The notes below the pieces were generated by a model. That model was not told where the DNA came from. It saw nothing but the letters and a program-made list of their open reading frames with translations, and made no database searches. Shown here piece after piece: positions 46,183 to 56,214 of a stretch of 64,000 nt of DNA. Both the position numbers and the translations under genes were made by a program. This stretch comes from Bacteroidales bacterium UBA5197 (GTDB taxonomy: Bacteria > Bacteroidota > Bacteroidia > Bacteroidales > Lentimicrobiaceae), in NCBI GenBank assembly GCA_002412885.1, contig DHVX01000048.1, forward strand, positions 1-64,000, given 5' to 3'. Positions within the stretch are counted from its first letter, which is position 1. Every line of letters starts with the position of its first letter.

Positions 46183-47709
46183 ATGAAAACAACAATATAT
46201 AAATTTCTGGCGATACTGGCAATTTCAGGACTAAGTCTCGTCTCATGCACAAATCTGGATGAAGAGGTGTTTTCTTCAATCCCACTTGATAAATTCTTTC
46301 AAACCGAACAGGAAGTTTTGATGAATGCCGGCCGGGCATATACTAAACTTCAGCGGTTTCCTGAAGAACAGAGGCTCTGGTCTTTGATTCAAAATTCTTC
46401 GGATGAAATGGTAATTCCCGGACGCGACGATGGATTGTGGTGGGAACAAGGACGTTGGGATGAATTGCATACCCATCGTTTTAACTCAAGCAATAAGATT
46501 CTGAGACAATCATGGGAATATGTTTTCGAGGGAATAAGCGCCTGTAATGAGGTGATTTATGAAACCGAAGAATCCGACATAAATTTTGAAGGTAAAGACC
46601 GGATTGTATCAGAAATTAAGATACTTCGTGCACTATTTTATTATTGGGGAATTGATAATTGGGGAAATGTGCCCTTTACCATTGACTTTACCGAGAAAGA
46701 ATTACCCGAGCAAAAAGACAGAAAATTCATTTTCGATTTTATCGAACAGGAAATTCTTGAGCATGTGGATAATCTTCAGGCTCAGCCAACAACCGCGCAT
46801 TACGGCAGGGTTACACAAGGAATGGCTTATACTTTGCTTGCAAAACTTTACCTGAATGCAGAAGAATGGATAGGTGAAAACAAATATCAGCAAGCGGCTG
46901 ATGCTTGTGATAAAGTAATTGCGCTAAATGCTTACTCTATTGAGAATGACTATTTTGCAAACTTCAAAATTCACAATGAAACCTCTGCCGAAAACATCTT
47001 TGTAATTGCAAATCACTCCATTTACACGAAGGACAGGCTTTACTGGTACACACTTACCTTGAACGATGCCAGCCGTGCAACCTTTGGCTTTAAAGGCGAA
47101 ATGTGGGATGGATTTGTTCTGGAACCTGAGTTTTTTACAAAATACAGCGAAAACGATCTACGTCGAAATTCTTTCCTTTTCGGACAGCAATACGATATGA
47201 GTGGAAATCCAATCTTTTTTGTTTCAGAAGGCGACACAACCTGGTTTGAATATACTCCAACCATCAGCAATTACCGGGCACGTAAAAAGTGGGAAGGAGC
47301 GCGTTGCTGCAAGTACGAATATCAGAAAGACCTTGAGTATTATGTTACTGATATGGAAAATGATTTTGTACTTTTCCGCTACGCAGATGTGATCTACACA
47401 AAATTTGAGGCTTTATGGCGACTGGGCCGTGCCGGAGAAATGATTAATGATCCGGACCTGCAAAAGCTAAGAACCCGTGCAGGAATGCAACCTTATCAGG
47501 TAGCCGACATTACTGACGATGAGTTACTTGATGAATTTGGCCGCGAATTTGCCTGGGAAGCCCGTCGCCGTCAGGATCAGATACGGTTTGGTGACTGGGG
47601 AAATACCTGGTGGAACAAACCAGCATCCGGCCCAACTGCAAAACTTTTCCCGATACCGCAAACTGCCCTGAGCGCCAATTCAAAACTTCAACAAAATCCG
47701 GGGTACTAA
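46183..47709 (+). CDS. SusD/RagB-type surface lipoprotein
   Basis: The 508-residue lipoprotein has its lipobox at LVSC22, followed at once by acidic residues (TNLDEE), as in lipoproteins exported to the cell surface in this phylum. The SusD fold is supported by the N-terminal FFQTEQEVLMNAGRAY, the TPR-like middle with GMAYTLLAKLYLNAEEW, and the C-terminal LRTRAGM and REFAWEARRRQDQIRFG. It caps the SusC channel and binds the ligand. Fifteen bp downstream of susC. Confidence 0.95.
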   Translation: MKTTIYKFLAILAISGLSLVSCTNLDEEVFSSIPLDKFFQTEQEVLMNAGRAYTKLQRFPEEQRLWSLIQNSSDEMVIPGRDDGLWWEQGRWDELHTHRFNSSNKILRQSWEYVFEGISACNEVIYETEESDINFEGKDRIVSEIKILRALFYYWGIDNWGNVPFTIDFTEKELPEQKDRKFIFDFIEQEILEHVDNLQAQPTTAHYGRVTQGMAYTLLAKLYLNAEEWIGENKYQQAADACDKVIALNAYSIENDYFANFKIHNETSAENIFVIANHSIYTKDRLYWYTLTLNDASRATFGFKGEMWDGFVLEPEFFTKYSENDLRRNSFLFGQQYDMSGNPIFFVSEGDTTWFEYTPTISNYRARKKWEGARCCKYEYQKDLEYYVTDMENDFVLFRYADVIYTKFEALWRLGRAGEMINDPDLQKLRTRAGMQPYQVADITDDELLDEFGREFAWEARRRQDQIRFGDWGNTWWNKPASGPTAKLFPIPQTALSANSKLQQNPGY

Positions 47710-47721
47710 AATAATTCAACC

Positions 47722-49719
47722 ATGAGAAAAAGAAACACAGACTTCAGGATTCAGATTTTGGCAATCGTCATATTGATGCTTGCACCCGTTATGCTGATGG
47801 CTGGCAAACCGCTCACCATTAAAAAGAGTGAACTACGCGACAAGATTGAAGCTGCATGGGTTGGTCAGATGATCGGTAACATTTACGGTCTTCCTCACGA
47901 AAATAAATACGTAAATGCACCCGGCGCTGAAAACTGGCCTTATGGATACTCAAAAAATCTGGATAAGCTGAAGCAATATGAAGGTGCATTTTCTGATGAT
48001 GATACGGATGTTGAATACATGTATCTGCTTCAGATGATGAAACATGGTCCTGAGCCAACTTATGCACAATTGCGTGACGCATGGATGTATCATATCCGCG
48101 ACAGGGTATGGCTTGCAAACCGTGCCGCACTCGGACTTATGCATTATGGTTATACACCTCCTTACACTGGAAGTAAAGCACTGAATCCGCATTGGTATCA
48201 GATTGACCCACAGTTAATCAATGAAATCTGGGCATTTACTGCTCCGGGTATGGTTAATTATGCAGCTTCAAAATCAGAATGGGCAGCCAGAATTACCAGC
48301 GATGAATGGGGTGTTGAACCAACCATTCATTATGGAGCCATGTATGCAGCCGCTTTCTTCGAAAAAGATATGCGTAAACTGATTGATATCGGACTGAAAT
48401 CCCTTCCTCCTGACGGAAGATATACAGCTACTGTAAAAGACATGATTGCAATTCATGCAAAACATCCTCAGGATTGGAAAGCAGCCTGGAAAGAAATGGC
48501 TCAGAAATATTATATTGATGAGCATGACATGACCAAAACCATCTGGAATGCAAATCTTAACGGTGCTTGTGCCATTCTCGCCATGCTTTACGGTGAAGGC
48601 GATTTTCAACGCACCCTTGATCTTTCATGTGCAATGGGTTTCGATGCCGACAATCAGGCAGCAACAGTTGCAGGTTTGATGGGCGTTATAACCGGCATGA
48701 AAGGTTTGCCTGCCGATCTTTACCTTCCTGTTAAAGGCTGGACTTTACCTTTCAACGACAAGTACATCAACATCACCAGGCATGATCTGCCAGATACCAA
48801 AATTTCGGAAATCGTAGATCATACCTTACAGGCTTCCATCGATCTTATTCTGCTTAACGGAGGTTCAATAACCGGTAAACCCGGTGCTGAGGTGATTACC
48901 ATAAATCCTGATGCAGTTTTTAAAGTACCCCTTGAGTTTTATATTGGACCTCTCCCCCATCTTGAAATCGGGAAATCAACTGATTATACCTTTTCTGCTG
49001 CAGCCAATAAAAATTTCAACTGGACACTTGTTTCGGGAAAATTGCCTGAAGGCTTAAGTTTTTCAAAAGGTCATCTGACCGGAGTTCCTGCAAAATCAGG
49101 CAATTACTCCATTGAGCTACAGCTTGATAATGGAAAGGACAAACTCAAAAGAACTTTCGACCTGCTTGTCCGAAGCGAAAACATAGCACCCAAAGCCGAT
49201 ACCATTTATGCCAATGTTCATAAATTGAACGAAAAAGTATTGGATTCATGCTGGTACACATTTGGAAAGTCGCTTTACGCAAAAAATGTATCAGTAATTA
49301 ATGACGGAAATACATCAGGTGCAGGTTCGGTATTTTACAGTCTTGCGGCAAAAACGAAAATCCCTAAAGTGGATTACTATGGATATGGATGGAACGACAC
49401 GCAGACAATCAGTATGCTTGTTTTTAGTACCGGAGGAATGGAGGAGTTCGGTGGTTGGTTCACTTCTCTTAATGTGCAATATCTGAATGATGCAGGCAGA
49501 TGGGTGTCGGTTGAGCGCTCAACGGTCAGCCCCCCTATGCCTGCATCGGATATTGTATTTATTCAGCCACATTATGCTGAGTATGTCCTGACTTTTGAAC
49601 CTGTAAAAACAAAAGGAATACGCATCATTGGCGATGCTGCGATACAGGATCACTGGAACAAATACACCAAAAATGTTTCAGGATTTACATCCATCACCGA
49701 ATTGAGTGTTCATTTTTAA
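47722..49719 (+). CDS. Exported ADP-ribosylglycohydrolase-family protein with Ig-like and C-terminal beta domains (ARH-1)
   Basis: The 665-residue protein has an N-terminal signal sequence or anchor (residues 8-27, ending LMAG). An ARH-fold domain spans about 35-350: AWVGQMIGNIYG at 45-56, the metal-site acidic cluster SDDDTD at 91-96, and GFDADNQAATVAG at 306-318, in place of the canonical GDTDTTAA. A He_PIG-type Ig domain (WTLVSGKLPEGLSF, LTGVPAKSGNYS) lies at about 410-490, and a further beta-rich domain to the end. The ARH family splits N- or O-glycosidic bonds of ADP-ribosyl groups, but many relatives have other or unknown substrates. No lipobox, so probably periplasmic. Confidence 0.85.
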   Translation: MRKRNTDFRIQILAIVILMLAPVMLMAGKPLTIKKSELRDKIEAAWVGQMIGNIYGLPHENKYVNAPGAENWPYGYSKNLDKLKQYEGAFSDDDTDVEYMYLLQMMKHGPEPTYAQLRDAWMYHIRDRVWLANRAALGLMHYGYTPPYTGSKALNPHWYQIDPQLINEIWAFTAPGMVNYAASKSEWAARITSDEWGVEPTIHYGAMYAAAFFEKDMRKLIDIGLKSLPPDGRYTATVKDMIAIHAKHPQDWKAAWKEMAQKYYIDEHDMTKTIWNANLNGACAILAMLYGEGDFQRTLDLSCAMGFDADNQAATVAGLMGVITGMKGLPADLYLPVKGWTLPFNDKYINITRHDLPDTKISEIVDHTLQASIDLILLNGGSITGKPGAEVITINPDAVFKVPLEFYIGPLPHLEIGKSTDYTFSAAANKNFNWTLVSGKLPEGLSFSKGHLTGVPAKSGNYSIELQLDNGKDKLKRTFDLLVRSENIAPKADTIYANVHKLNEKVLDSCWYTFGKSLYAKNVSVINDGNTSGAGSVFYSLAAKTKIPKVDYYGYGWNDTQTISMLVFSTGGMEEFGGWFTSLNVQYLNDAGRWVSVERSTVSPPMPASDIVFIQPHYAEYVLTFEPVKTKGIRIIGDAAIQDHWNKYTKNVSGFTSITELSVHF

Positions 49720-49731
49720 ACAAAAGAAACT

Positions 49732-51366
49732 ATGAAATTAAGAACTTCCATCTTTAAATTTCTTACTGTTTGCTCGATAGCATCTGTTCTCATTTCCTGC
49801 AAAACAGAAGAGAAACCAGACACAAAAGTAGCAGCCTCACACACCCTTTCGCACGAAAAGCTGAAAGACAAAATTATGGGTGGATGGGCCGGACAAACCA
49901 TTGGAGTGGTGTACGGAGCTCCTGTAGAATTTAAGTATCAGGGTTCTATAATTGATGAATATCAGGTTATTCCCTGGCACGATCACTACGTTAAATACTG
50001 GTGGGACAAGAAACCGGGTCTTTTTGATGACATTTATACCGACCTTAATTTTGTTAATGTTTTTGAAAAATACGGTCTCAATGTAAGCTCTGATACCATT
50101 GCTGCTTACTGGGCCAACACGGCTTATCACCTCGCCCATGCCAATCAGGCTTCGCGTTACAACATTCTCAGAGGCATAAAACCTCCATTGACAGGTTTCT
50201 GGAAAAACAATCCACATGCCGATGACCTCGACTTTCAGATTGAAGCTGATTTCATAGGACTGATGGCTCCTGGCATGGTCAATAAAGCAACTGAAATTGC
50301 AGATCGCGTCGGACACATCATGAACAGCGGCGATGGCTGGTATGGCGGAGTTTTCGTTTCAGCATTATATTCACTGGCTTTTGTTTCTGATGATGTGAAT
50401 TTTATTGTTGAAAATTCGCTGAAAACCATTCCCGAAGGAACAAAATTTCATGACTGCATTGCTGATGTTGTAAAATGGCACAAGCAATACCCCGACGACT
50501 GGAAAGCCACCTGGTTTGAGCTTCAGAAAAAGTGGAACAAAGATGTTGGTTGCCCCAAAGGTGTTTTCCTCTCATTCAATATTGATGCAAAAATCAACTC
50601 AGCTTATGTAGCCATTGGCTTGCTTTATGGCAAGGGTAATTTTACTCAATCGGTTGATATTGCAACCCGTTGCGGACAAGATGCTGATTGCAATGCAGCT
50701 ACTGCAGGTGGTGTATTGGGCGTTATGCATGGTTATTCAGGTATTCCTGAATTCTGGCTGAAACCACTTCAGGAAGTTGAAGGACTGAACTTTGAGAGCA
50801 CAGAAATGTCGCTCAGCAAAGCTTATAACCTCAGTTATAACCATGCACTTGGCGTTATTCAGCTTGCTGGTGGAAGTATTGAAGGTGAGAATGTTGTAAT
50901 TCCTTACGAAGCGCCTGTTCCAGTAGCTTTTGAACAGAACTTTGAAAATACTTACCCTATTTCCCGTGATAAAATCGACATTTCGTTCACCGATGAGTTT
51001 AGTTTCGAATTTACCGGAAACGGCTATATTCTTTACGGAAATATGGTAAAACGTTCCAAAGTTGATCCCGATTATATTGATCGGATTTCCAAACGCCTGG
51101 GTTCCGAAGTTTTTGGTCTGGCCGAACTTAATGATCCATATGTAGCTGAAGTTGAGGTATATATTGATGGTGTTCTTGATGAAACGGTGATGCTACCTAT
51201 GAAGAATACCTCACGACGCCTTGAACCGGCCTGGAAATATCAGCTGCCCGAAGGTGAACATAAAGTAATGCTCAAATGGCTGAATCACAAACCTGAGTAT
51301 GAAATCAGAATCAATGACCTTATCGTTTACTCCGAGAATCCGCCGCAAAGTTCACTGCCTCAATAA
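49732..51366 (+). CDS. ADP-ribosylglycohydrolase-family lipoprotein (ARH-2)
   Basis: The 544-residue lipoprotein has its lipobox at ISC23. The ARH domain (about 40-365) shows MGGWAGQTIGVVYGAPVEF, the acidic pair-plus-Asp FDDIYTD at 98-104, NPHADDLDFQIEADF at 160-174, SGDGWYGGVF, and CGQDADCNAATAGG at 314-327 as the C-terminal metal site. A beta-sandwich of about 150 residues follows and resembles a carbohydrate-binding or concanavalin-like fold. It is closely related to ARH-3 throughout and distantly to ARH-1. Substrate unknown; retention of the metal-site acids suggests it is an active hydrolase. Confidence 0.85.
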   Translation: MKLRTSIFKFLTVCSIASVLISCKTEEKPDTKVAASHTLSHEKLKDKIMGGWAGQTIGVVYGAPVEFKYQGSIIDEYQVIPWHDHYVKYWWDKKPGLFDDIYTDLNFVNVFEKYGLNVSSDTIAAYWANTAYHLAHANQASRYNILRGIKPPLTGFWKNNPHADDLDFQIEADFIGLMAPGMVNKATEIADRVGHIMNSGDGWYGGVFVSALYSLAFVSDDVNFIVENSLKTIPEGTKFHDCIADVVKWHKQYPDDWKATWFELQKKWNKDVGCPKGVFLSFNIDAKINSAYVAIGLLYGKGNFTQSVDIATRCGQDADCNAATAGGVLGVMHGYSGIPEFWLKPLQEVEGLNFESTEMSLSKAYNLSYNHALGVIQLAGGSIEGENVVIPYEAPVPVAFEQNFENTYPISRDKIDISFTDEFSFEFTGNGYILYGNMVKRSKVDPDYIDRISKRLGSEVFGLAELNDPYVAEVEVYIDGVLDETVMLPMKNTSRRLEPAWKYQLPEGEHKVMLKWLNHKPEYEIRINDLIVYSENPPQSSLPQ

Positions 51367-51375
51367 ACCCTGAAT

Positions 51376-52947
51376 ATGAAAAAACTACTTGCTTTAGCTT
51401 CTGTCATCTTTATTTTGGCTTCCTGTGGAAACAAAGAAGTGAAACAGACAGTCATGCCTGATTCTTTCACGTTGACCAAAGATGCGATGTTCGATAAAAT
51501 CAGAGGAGGCTGGGCCGGACAAACCATTGGCTGCACCTATGGCGGTCCCACTGAGTTCAAATTCAAAGGCACCATGATTCAGGATTATCAGGAAATGGTG
51601 TGGTACGATGATTACATCAGAGAAATATTTGAACTCGACCCGGGACTTTATGACGATGTTTACCTCGACTTTACTTTTGTTCAGGTTATTGAAAGACTGG
51701 GCGTAAATGCACCTGCCGATTCTTTTGCGGTTGCATTTGCCCGGGAGGATTATAAATTGTGGCATGCAAATCAGGCAGCCCGTTACAATATCCTTAACGG
51801 GATTATGCCTCCTGAATCCGGACACTGGATGAACAACCCCCATGCCGATGATATTGATTTCCAGATTGAAGCTGATTTTGCCGGGCTGATGTCGCCGGGG
51901 ATGATCAATACTGCTTCTGAAATCTGCGACCGCACAGGTCACATTATGAACTATGGCGATGGATGGTATGGCGGCGTATTTATGGCTGCAATGTATGCCA
52001 CTGCATTTATTTCTGATGACATGGATTTTGTGATTGAACAGGGATTGAAACCGATTCCGCCGCAAAGTAAATTCCATCAGGTAATCAGTGATGTGGTAAA
52101 ATGGCACAAACAGTATCCCGATGACTGGAAGAAATGCTGGTTTGAAGTTGAAAAGAAACACACCTCCGAAAAAGGTTGTCCTGAAGGGGTATTTAATGCA
52201 TTCAATATTGATGCTTCGGTAAATGCTGCCTATGTAGTGATCGGACTTCTTTACGGAGAAAAGGATTTTTATAAAACCATGGATATTTCAACACGTTGCG
52301 GACAGGACTCTGATTGCAATCCCGCAACCGCTGCCGGAATACTTGGTGTGATGATCGGATATAAAAACATTCCTCAGTTCTGGAAACCAGCCATTGAAAA
52401 AGTAGAAGATTTACTTTTCCCCTATTCCGACCTCTCATTGAACCAGATTTACGAACTCAGCAACAAACATGCACTCGCACAGATTGAAGCCAACGGAGGT
52501 TCGGTTGAAGGTGATGTGGTTACCATTAAAGTACAATCACCTGAAGTACTCAGATTTGAAGAGTCATTTCAGGGAATGTTTCCTGTAAAAGAGTTGCTTG
52601 TCCGGACTGATCATCTGGAAGAAAGTATAAAAATTGACTTTCAGGGAAATGGAATTGTTGTACTCGGCAATGTTAAAAGCCGCTGTATTGACGAAACCCG
52701 CGATTTTGTTGCTTTGCTTGATGTTTTTATTAACGGCGAAAAGGTTGAACAGGTCAAAATGCCTTTCGATTACATCGTTCGGAAATATGACATTTTTCAC
52801 AAATATTTATTGCCTGTCGGAAACCATAAACTGGAAATAAAATGGGTAAATCAGGACCCTGATTTCAGAATTTACTTTAAATCATACGTGGTTTACAGCG
52901 ATAAGCCCAATGAACCATTGAGCAAACTTGCAAAAAACGAAAAGTAA
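51376..52947 (+). CDS. ADP-ribosylglycohydrolase-family lipoprotein (ARH-3)
   Basis: The 523-residue lipoprotein has its lipobox at ASC17; the residues after it (GNKEVK) are not acidic-rich, so it may stay in the periplasm. The ARH domain repeats the ARH-2 motifs: GGWAGQTIGCTYGGPTEF, LYDDVYLD at 91-98, NPHADDIDFQIEADF at 154-168, GDGWYGGVF, and CGQDSDCNPATAAG at 308-321. The C-terminal beta domain is also shared. ARH-2 and ARH-3 are adjacent (9 bp apart) and look like an old tandem duplication that has diverged. Confidence 0.85.
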   Translation: MKKLLALASVIFILASCGNKEVKQTVMPDSFTLTKDAMFDKIRGGWAGQTIGCTYGGPTEFKFKGTMIQDYQEMVWYDDYIREIFELDPGLYDDVYLDFTFVQVIERLGVNAPADSFAVAFAREDYKLWHANQAARYNILNGIMPPESGHWMNNPHADDIDFQIEADFAGLMSPGMINTASEICDRTGHIMNYGDGWYGGVFMAAMYATAFISDDMDFVIEQGLKPIPPQSKFHQVISDVVKWHKQYPDDWKKCWFEVEKKHTSEKGCPEGVFNAFNIDASVNAAYVVIGLLYGEKDFYKTMDISTRCGQDSDCNPATAAGILGVMIGYKNIPQFWKPAIEKVEDLLFPYSDLSLNQIYELSNKHALAQIEANGGSVEGDVVTIKVQSPEVLRFEESFQGMFPVKELLVRTDHLEESIKIDFQGNGIVVLGNVKSRCIDETRDFVALLDVFINGEKVEQVKMPFDYIVRKYDIFHKYLLPVGNHKLEIKWVNQDPDFRIYFKSYVVYSDKPNEPLSKLAKNEK

Positions 52948-53024
52948 AACCTGTAACAGCAATTGATCCCTTAACCAGAATTACCTGAAGTAAAACTCAG
53001 TGCATGTAAAAGAATCCTGAAAAA

Positions 53025-54617
53025 ATGAACAAACGAATACTCTTCTTTCTGTCATTTGTGATGCTATCGGCTCTGACCGGTTGCGACCGCAATCCTGACG
53101 AAGATGATAAGCCAGAAGTATTTGTGCGTTTACAGAAGGATTTATCAGTTCAAAGCTCACTGCTTAACCGTGCAATAAATTATGCCGTTTTACTTCCTCC
53201 CGAATACGAAAATTCTACCGATTCATTTGCTGTGGTTTATTTGCTTCATGGTTTTGGCGACAATGAAAAAGCATGGTATCAGGGTGGAAACATTCAGTTT
53301 TATGCCGACAAATATGCACTTGAAACCGGACCGGTGATTTATGTGATGCCACAAGGGTTCAATACTTACTGGGTGAATAAATACAACGGAAATTATCCTT
53401 ACATGGATATGCTTGTCAATGAATTGTTGCCCGAAGTGGATACAAAATTCCGGACACGTAAAGATCCGTCTCAACGGGCAGTAATGGGTTATTCCATGGG
53501 TGGTTACGGAGCATTTGTACTGCCGGCCAAACATCCGGAAATATTCAAAACCGCGGTGGCTTTGAGTATGTCATTCCGCACCGATGAGCAATACATCAAT
53601 GAGCCTCAGGGAGTTTTCGACAGCCAGTGGGGAACAATTTTCGGGGGAATGGGCGTTGCCGGAGATGCTCGTTTGACTCCTTATTTCAAAAACTACAGTC
53701 CTTTCCATTTTTTCGGGAATCCGGGCGATCCCGCGCTCAGCGGTCAGAATTATTTTATTGATTGCGGCGATGATGAAGAAAGCCTTTCTGAAACCAACAA
53801 TTCATTACATCTTGTAATGCGCGATCTTAGCATTAACCATGAATACCGGGTTAGAAACGGAGCGCATTCCTGGGATTACTGGCACAAATCGCTCCCCGAA
53901 GCATTCAGGTTTATGGGTTATGCTTTCCGGAATATTGGTTTCCCTGATGATTCTGAAGTCCTTGATCCTGGCGCGGTTATTCCTGAATCACGAATAACCG
54001 GATGGATGCTTCCTGAAACGCAAATCAATTACAAGGTGATTGTCCCGGAAAGTTATTCTTCCGAAACAAGATATTACCCTGTAGTTTATGTGTTGCATTC
54101 ACGCCAAACGGGATCAGAAACCAGCGAATCGCAACGGCTTATTTCATTGCTGAGCAACAATATGGCCATACTGAGACTGCCGAAACTGCTGATTGTTGAA
54201 ATTCCGCTTCAGGAAAATGAGATTACAGGAGATGTTTTGAAAAATATCATCACCGAAGTAAAACAAAATTTCAGAACCTACCCCGAAGGCAAGTATGCTG
54301 TTGTTGCAGGAAACCGTGAAGCAGGGAAAAAGGCCTGGGAACTTATGACTGAAATGTCAGATCAGATTAATGCTTGTCTTTTATTTGATGCCACGTTGCC
54401 TGAAAATGCAATAGCGCAAGGAACCGGAATCTCCTTTTACCTTGATATTACTGACAAAAGCGAAAACTACAAAGGATATCATTCATTGTACATGAACCTC
54501 AGACAAAATGATATTCCATATGAATACAGGGTAAGGCAAGGTACACCAACCCACGATAGTTTTTTGTCGGGATTGAGTGAAGCATCGGTATTTATTAAAG
54601 ATAACCTCAAAAAGTAA
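53025..54617 (+). CDS. Surface lipoprotein with an esterase (CE1/esterase D) unit and a degenerate second unit
   Basis: The 530-residue lipoprotein has its lipobox at TGC20 followed by acidic residues (DRNPDEDD), suggesting surface exposure. The first alpha/beta-hydrolase unit (about 35-305) has all catalytic parts: VVYLLHGFGDN, nucleophile Ser157 in GYSMGG, Asp in DCGDDE at 249-250, and His281 in GAHSW. The second unit (about 325-530) repeats the fold, with YYPVVYVLHS and HEYRVR-like YEYRVRQG, but its elbow reads VVAGNREAGKKAW with no nucleophile. CE1 enzymes remove acetyl or feruloyl groups from sugars. The gene is 77 bp downstream of ARH-3. Confidence 0.87.
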   Translation: MNKRILFFLSFVMLSALTGCDRNPDEDDKPEVFVRLQKDLSVQSSLLNRAINYAVLLPPEYENSTDSFAVVYLLHGFGDNEKAWYQGGNIQFYADKYALETGPVIYVMPQGFNTYWVNKYNGNYPYMDMLVNELLPEVDTKFRTRKDPSQRAVMGYSMGGYGAFVLPAKHPEIFKTAVALSMSFRTDEQYINEPQGVFDSQWGTIFGGMGVAGDARLTPYFKNYSPFHFFGNPGDPALSGQNYFIDCGDDEESLSETNNSLHLVMRDLSINHEYRVRNGAHSWDYWHKSLPEAFRFMGYAFRNIGFPDDSEVLDPGAVIPESRITGWMLPETQINYKVIVPESYSSETRYYPVVYVLHSRQTGSETSESQRLISLLSNNMAILRLPKLLIVEIPLQENEITGDVLKNIITEVKQNFRTYPEGKYAVVAGNREAGKKAWELMTEMSDQINACLLFDATLPENAIAQGTGISFYLDITDKSENYKGYHSLYMNLRQNDIPYEYRVRQGTPTHDSFLSGLSEASVFIKDNLKK

Positions 54618-54620
54618 GAG

Positions 54621-56183
54621 ATGAAAAGAACGGCTTTCTTCATTCTTTGTTTGCTCACGGTTTTCAGCGTTTCATCCGTTGCGCAAAATCTCAGGGTTAG
54701 GGAAAGTCTGTCCATGCAGAGCCGGATTCTCAATCAGGAAGTTAAATTTTCGGTGTACTTGCCAGAAAATTATTTTAAGAATGAAGTCCATTATCCGGTG
54801 GTTTACCTTCTTCACGGGCTTGGCGATAATGAATCTTCATGGCTGGAGTACGGCAGAATCGCGCAATATGCTGATCTATCAGTAAGCAGTGGTGAAGCCA
54901 TTCCCATGATTTTTATTATGCCGCAAGGCTTCAGGACTTATTATGTAAATGACTATCAGGGTTCGTTTCTCTATCAGGACATGTTTGTTAAGGAGCTGGT
55001 TCCTCATATTGACAGTCTTTTCAGGACAATTCCCGAAAAACGGAGCCGTGCAACCCTGGGTTACTCCATGGGTGGATTTGGCGCCATAATGCTGCATCTG
55101 AAACATCCTGATGTTTTTGGAACATCGGTTCCTCTCAGCATGTCGGTAAGAACTGACCAGCAGTACATGACAGAAGAAGCTTCAGGTTGGGACGAACAAT
55201 GGGGCCGGCTTTTCGGAGCTCCTGGTTTAACCGGCGCTGATCGGATTACAGAATACTACAAAAATAACAGCCCTTACCATGTGCTGCCTGCTTTAAGCAG
55301 AAATGAGCTCAATAATCTGAATATTTATATGGTAAACGGCGATGAGGAGCAAACCCTTTGCCGCAGCAATGAAGAACTTCACATTCTGATGCACCGGCTT
55401 GGAATTCCGCACGAATACCGTGTAATTGACGGAGGTCATAGTTTCAAGGTGTGGTGGGCGGCATTGCCCAATTCATTGCGGTTCATCAGCGATGCATTTG
55501 AAGGGAAAATCTATCGCGGTGATCTGAAAAACACCATTTCAGCATCCAGCATTGATGATGCTCAGATGCTTAAGGTAACTATTAAAGATGATAATATTAT
55601 TGCTTTCACCCCGGAAGATTACCTTGCTTCAGACCGAAAGTATCCTGCCATTTATTTCACTGGAAGCTTTGATTCAATTCAAAGGGCAACGATAAGTGCA
55701 ATGGTTAACAGCGAAATAATAGCCAACCGGATTTGTCCGATGCTGCTTGTCTTTTTGCCTGAAATGAATGCTGAAAAAATCATGTCGCTGATTCCTTTGC
55801 TCGAAGATGAGTTGAGAATTCGTCAGGGATATCGTTTCAGAGCGATTGCCGGTAGCGATAAAAGTGCGTTACAGGCTCTTGAGTTGTTGGTCAGCGAATT
55901 ACAGTTCAGCTCCTGTTACCTTTCAGATGTAAAAATATCTGCGGAAGCAGTATCCGGATTCATAACGGAACAACATCGCGAAAAGCTGAAACGGACTACA
56001 ATTTTTATAGATGCCGCTGATAAAAGTGATTTTACAGAAACCAGTGGCACAATGCACATGATCATGCGCGATATGGAAATCACGCATGAATACAGGCTTA
56101 GAGAGGGAAATGGAGGATTTGACCGGATGATGGAAGGATTAAAAGAAGCGCTTGGCGTAATTTCAACAAGATTTCACAGGTAA
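54621..56183 (+). CDS. Exported esterase with a degenerate second unit (paralogue)
   Basis: The 520-residue protein has a cleavable signal peptide (ending SSVAQ) and no lipobox, so it is probably periplasmic. Unit one (about 25-290) has LLHGLGDN, nucleophile Ser149 in GYSMGG, Asp241 in VNGDEEQ and His273 in GGHSF. Unit two (about 310-520) keeps the fold and the repeated MRDMEITHEYRLREG strand but has AIAGSDKSALQAL at the elbow and no catalytic His (GNGGFDRM). It is a paralogue of the preceding gene, 3 bp away, with the same two-unit plan. One may act at the surface and the other in the periplasm. Confidence 0.87.
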   Translation: MKRTAFFILCLLTVFSVSSVAQNLRVRESLSMQSRILNQEVKFSVYLPENYFKNEVHYPVVYLLHGLGDNESSWLEYGRIAQYADLSVSSGEAIPMIFIMPQGFRTYYVNDYQGSFLYQDMFVKELVPHIDSLFRTIPEKRSRATLGYSMGGFGAIMLHLKHPDVFGTSVPLSMSVRTDQQYMTEEASGWDEQWGRLFGAPGLTGADRITEYYKNNSPYHVLPALSRNELNNLNIYMVNGDEEQTLCRSNEELHILMHRLGIPHEYRVIDGGHSFKVWWAALPNSLRFISDAFEGKIYRGDLKNTISASSIDDAQMLKVTIKDDNIIAFTPEDYLASDRKYPAIYFTGSFDSIQRATISAMVNSEIIANRICPMLLVFLPEMNAEKIMSLIPLLEDELRIRQGYRFRAIAGSDKSALQALELLVSELQFSSCYLSDVKISAEAVSGFITEQHREKLKRTTIFIDAADKSDFTETSGTMHMIMRDMEITHEYRLREGNGGFDRMMEGLKEALGVISTRFHR

Positions 56184-56214
56184 CCTGAATATTCACAAAC
56201 CAAAACAAGTAAGT

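Noticed and set aside
49837..50316. 159-codon minus-strand open frame inside ARH-2
   Set aside because: Antisense to well-supported coding sequence; equivalent shadow to the one in ARH-3, caused by conserved codon choice in the two paralogues.
51394..52161. 255-codon open frame on the minus strand inside ARH-3
   Set aside because: It lies wholly antisense to a gene whose plus-strand product has clear family motifs and a lipobox; its translation has no recognisable domain and a codon pattern typical of antisense shadows.
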